Positions 61,598-64,000 of a DNA stretch of 64,000 bases are shown piece by piece. The translations under genes and the position numbers were made by a program. Source of the stretch: Burkholderiales bacterium. Its GTDB lineage: Bacteria; Pseudomonadota; Gammaproteobacteria; Burkholderiales; Burkholderiaceae_C. The stretch is from contig JACRPO010000012.1 in NCBI GenBank assembly GCA_016223165.1, forward strand, positions 186,001-250,000, given 5' to 3'. Below the pieces are notes generated by a model, which saw only the letters and a program-made list of their open reading frames with translations, made no database searches and was not told the DNA's origin. The first letter of the stretch is position 1; every line of letters starts with the position of its first letter.

Positions 61598-62809
61598 ATG
61601 ACTTCCACCAGCTCGATGCCGTTGCGGGCGCTGGTCGCGTTGCTGGGCGCCTGCGCGCTGCTCACCGGTATCGCCCGCGCCGCCGAACCCGGCGTCACCG
61701 ACACGCAGATCGTGCTCGGCTCGGTGACCCCGGTGAGCGGACCGCCGAGCCTGCTCGGGAAGGCGCACGTGGCCGGGCTGAGGGTCTGGCAGCAGGACGT
61801 CAACGGCCGCGGCGGCATCAACGGCCGCAAGGTCGAGATCCGGCTCGACGACGACGGCTACGTGCCGCAACGCGCGCTGCTCGGCGTCAAGCGCCTGAAC
61901 GAGTCCGAGAACGTCTTCGGGCTCGTCGGCACCTCGGGCTCGGCCGCGCTGCTGGCCATGCTGCCGTACATCGAGGAGCAGAAGATCCCGACCGTCAACG
62001 CCCTGGCGGTGGCGGCATCGCACTTCACCCCGCCGCGCAAGACCGTGTTCGTCGTCGGGCCGACCTACTGCCAGGAGGTGAACGCCGCGATCACCTACAT
62101 GGTCAAGAGCCGCAACCTGCAGGGCGGCAAGTTCGCGCTGGTGTACCAGGACGACGAGTTCGGCGCCGACGTGCGCTGCGGCTACCAGAAGGCGGTGAAG
62201 GCGCTCAAGCTGGCGAGCGTGTCGGAGGTGATGTTCAAGCGCGGCACCAAGGACTTCTCGGCCGAGATGCTCGGCCTCAAGCAGGCCGGCGCCACCTTCC
62301 TGTTGTCCGGCGGTGTGGTGGCCGAGCATTCGATGATGATGAAGGAGGCGGCCAAGCTGGAGATGCCGCTCACCATCCTCGCGGTCCACTCCGCGCACCT
62401 GAGCCCGGTGCAAGCCCTGGCGGGACCGGCCGGCGACGGCTACTTCGCCGCCGACTACGTGCCGCCGCTCACCGACACCACGGTGCCGGGCATGGTGAAG
62501 TTCATGGCGCTGGCGCGCAAGCATCTGAGCGACGACGAGCTGAAGTCGCTCAACCGCTATTCGATCACCGCCTACATCGGCGCGCTGCTGATGGAGGACG
62601 CCATCCGCCGCTGCGGCAAGGCGCTGACGCGCACCTGCGTGGTCGATCAGCTCGAGCGCACCAAGGGCTTCGCCACCGACGGACTGGCCTCGCCGATCAC
62701 ATTCTCGCCGACGTCGCGGCATTCGCCGAGCAGCGTGCTGGTGCTGCGCTCGGATGCCAAGGGCGGCAAGTTCGACCGCGTTTCCGACCCGATCCCGATC
62801 GAGGACTGA
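61598..62809 (+). CDS. livJ: ABC transporter substrate-binding protein, second of a tandem pair (liv system 3)
   Basis: A 403-residue paralogue of the preceding binding protein, separated from it by 36 bases; signal peptide cut near ARAAEP. Tandem duplication followed by divergence is the simplest explanation. Two receptors feeding one LivHM/FG channel would widen the range of acids taken up. Confidence 0.88.
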   Translation: MTSTSSMPLRALVALLGACALLTGIARAAEPGVTDTQIVLGSVTPVSGPPSLLGKAHVAGLRVWQQDVNGRGGINGRKVEIRLDDDGYVPQRALLGVKRLNESENVFGLVGTSGSAALLAMLPYIEEQKIPTVNALAVAASHFTPPRKTVFVVGPTYCQEVNAAITYMVKSRNLQGGKFALVYQDDEFGADVRCGYQKAVKALKLASVSEVMFKRGTKDFSAEMLGLKQAGATFLLSGGVVAEHSMMMKEAAKLEMPLTILAVHSAHLSPVQALAGPAGDGYFAADYVPPLTDTTVPGMVKFMALARKHLSDDELKSLNRYSITAYIGALLMEDAIRRCGKALTRTCVVDQLERTKGFATDGLASPITFSPTSRHSPSSVLVLRSDAKGGKFDRVSDPIPIED

Positions 62810-62823
62810 CGGGGCATCCGGGG

Positions 62824-62958
62824 ATGCCCAGCGACACACCTTGCATCGCGGGCGGCACCGCGATGCGCGCGTGCCTGGACGCACTCGACGGCCCGCTGGT
62901 CGTCCGCGGCGTCGCGACCTTTCGCATCTATCCCCGCCCGCTCGAGACGCCGGTGTAG
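62824..62958 (+). CDS. Possible small protein or gene fragment, unknown
   Basis: A 44-codon frame (MPSDTPCIAGGTAMRACL to LETPV) with strongly G/C-biased third positions, as in real genes here, but no clear ribosome site and no recognised family. It lies just before a fragment of an SDR, so it may itself be a leftover piece of a disrupted gene. Confidence 0.25.
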   Translation: MPSDTPCIAGGTAMRACLDALDGPLVVRGVATFRIYPRPLETPV

Positions 62959-62998
62959 TGCGCGGGTGTCGTACGCCGGCGAAGGCTCGGCGAACGCG

Positions 62999-63085
62999 GT
63001 GGCGCCGTTCGTTGCCTCGGATGACGCGGGCCAACTCAGCGGCCAGGGCGTCAGCGTGAGCGGCCGCCTGTCGTTCGGAGGCTGG
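62999..63085 (+). pseudogene. SDR C-terminal fragment
   Basis: About 29 codons read VAPFVASDDAGQLSGQ and then GVSVSGRLSFGGW. This matches the last 29 residues of the SDR at 53986-54756 (VAAFLASDAASQVNGQ, then TVSVNGGLSFGGW). No SDR sequence is found upstream. It is a remnant left at the edge of the catabolic cluster, three bases from the chemoreceptor gene's stop codon on the other strand. Confidence 0.65.
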
Positions 63086-63088
63086 TGG

Positions 63089-64000
63089 TCACGCCAACTG
63101 CACCGCGTCGCCCAGGCGGAACAGCGCCACCGCCTCGTTGAGGCTCCGGGACTGCTCGCGCAGGCTTTGCGCGGCTGCGGCCGACTGCTCGACGAGCGCG
63201 GCGTTCTGCTGCACCGCCTGGTCGATGGTCGTCGCTGCGTGGCTTGCCTGTTGCACGCCGCCTGCCTGATGCTCCGACGCCGTGCTGATTTCACCGAGCA
63301 GCGCCGAGAGCCGACGGCTCGCTTCCAGAATGCCGTTCATCGCAGCATGCGTCTGCTCGGCCACCCGCGAGCCCGCGGTCACCGCCTCGACGTTGGCCGT
63401 GATGAGCCCCTTGATCTCCGCCGCCGCGGCGCCGGCACGCTGCGCGAGCGAGCGGACCTCGGAGGCCACGACGGAGAACCCGCGTCCCTGTTCGCCCGCG
63501 CGGGCGGCCTCGACGCTGGCGTTCAGCGCCAGGATGTTGGTCTGGAAAGCGATGCCGTCGATGACGCCGACGATTTCGGACATCCGGCGCGACGACGAAG
63601 TGATGCCACCCATCGTCACCACCATGTGCTCGAGGCGCTGGCCGCCTTCGGCGGCGGCGCCGGCCGCCGACTGGGCGACGGAGGCCGCCTCGCGCGACAT
63701 GGTGGCACTGCGCCCGACCGAAGCGGTGAGTTCCTGCAGCGTCGAGGCCGTGTTCTGCAGGGCGGCGGCCTGCTGCTCGGTGCGGTTCGAAAGATCCTGG
63801 TTGCCCGCAGCGATCTCGGTTGATGCCGTGAGGATCGATTCCGACGAGACGCGGATGGCGCCGATGCTGCCGCGCAAGCGCTCGGCCATTCGCTCGAGCG
63901 CGTCGAGCAGGCGGCCGATCTCGTCGGTCCGCGTGCCCCGATCGGCGTCCTGCGCGCTGCCGCCGAGGTCGCCGGCCGCCACGCGGTCGGCGATCAGCAC
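63089..64000 (-). CDS. Methyl-accepting chemotaxis protein, C-terminal part
   Basis: The C-terminal 303 or so codons of a chemoreceptor that runs in from the right edge. It contains a HAMP-end region (DEIGRLLDALERMAERL), the methylation helices and the highly conserved hairpin tip VIDGIAFQTNILALNASVEAARAGEQGRGF (key part IAFQTNILALNA). The protein ends LFRLGDAVQLA, without a CheR-docking pentapeptide. The sensor domain lies outside the window. It may guide movement towards the substrate, but the adjacent remnant suggests that the cluster ends here. Confidence 0.9.
   Translation of the reverse strand: MLIADRVAAGDLGGSAQDADRGTRTDEIGRLLDALERMAERLRGSIGAIRVSSESILTASTEIAAGNQDLSNRTEQQAAALQNTASTLQELTASVGRSATMSREAASVAQSAAGAAAEGGQRLEHMVVTMGGITSSSRRMSEIVGVIDGIAFQTNILALNASVEAARAGEQGRGFSVVASEVRSLAQRAGAAAAEIKGLITANVEAVTAGSRVAEQTHAAMNGILEASRRLSALLGEISTASEHQAGGVQQASHAATTIDQAVQQNAALVEQSAAAAQSLREQSRSLNEAVALFRLGDAVQLA

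Overview
The window is GC-rich, gene-dense DNA with strong G/C preference at third codon positions, many 1-4 bp gene overlaps, several Bug-type (TTT) solute receptors and many CoA-linked catabolic genes. This fits a metabolically versatile betaproteobacterium, most likely Burkholderiales; that is inferred from gene content, since no rRNA or housekeeping marker is present. No tRNA, rRNA, CRISPR array or insertion sequence was seen.

Layout. (1) 1-4304: a cut-off thiolase/lipid-transfer-type gene, an SDR lacking the usual Tyr/Lys pair, and a leftward set of transglutaminase-like protein, alpha/beta hydrolase and a degenerate AMP-forming ligase. (2) 4450-23252: a long rightward array with a FadH-type dienoyl-CoA reductase, four acyl-CoA dehydrogenases, an SDR, a crotonase, two Bug receptors, a complete livJHMGF transporter, an acyl-CoA ligase, another crotonase and a CaiB/BaiF CoA-transferase. 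(3) 23284-29850: a leftward Bug receptor plus crotonase, then rightward crotonase, MmgE/PrpD protein, acyl-CoA dehydrogenase and MFS transporter, followed by a decayed dienelactone hydrolase. (4) 30233-38499: a Rieske oxygenase, an SDR, a Baeyer-Villiger-type monooxygenase, a TetR regulator, a two-subunit B12 acyl-CoA mutase, and its MeaB-type GTPase fused to a hotdog thioesterase. (5) 38671-52960: a frameshifted Bug receptor, a BadH/BadI-like pair, an SDR, a second liv transporter with fused LivM-LivG, a TRAP transporter, a nitronate-monooxygenase-family protein and a second CoA-transferase. (6) 53127-62809: a crotonase, a second SDR lacking Tyr/Lys, and a third liv system with an embedded long-chain acyl-CoA synthetase and two tandem binding proteins. 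A chemoreceptor enters from the right edge, next to an SDR fragment.

How it works together. Transport (three liv systems, one TRAP, Bug receptors, one MFS), CoA activation and transfer (three ligases, two CaiB/BaiF proteins), dehydrogenation, hydration, reduction and ring cleavage (BadI-like crotonase; BVMO) are all present. This is what aerobic breakdown of a branched or alicyclic carboxylic acid, ketone or terpenoid would need. The B12 mutase has Leu and Ala where methylmalonyl-CoA mutase has Tyr89 and Arg207, so it probably rearranges a different, less polar acyl-CoA.

The strongest system-level signal is a palindrome of the form C-N-AAC-N4-GTT-N-G. It occurs in full or near-full form at nine places, each upstream of a transcription unit and spread across the whole window, including upstream of the only regulator gene (TetR family, 34284-34874). 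I infer one TetR-type regulon covering this catabolic supercluster. The substrate is not identifiable from sequence alone.
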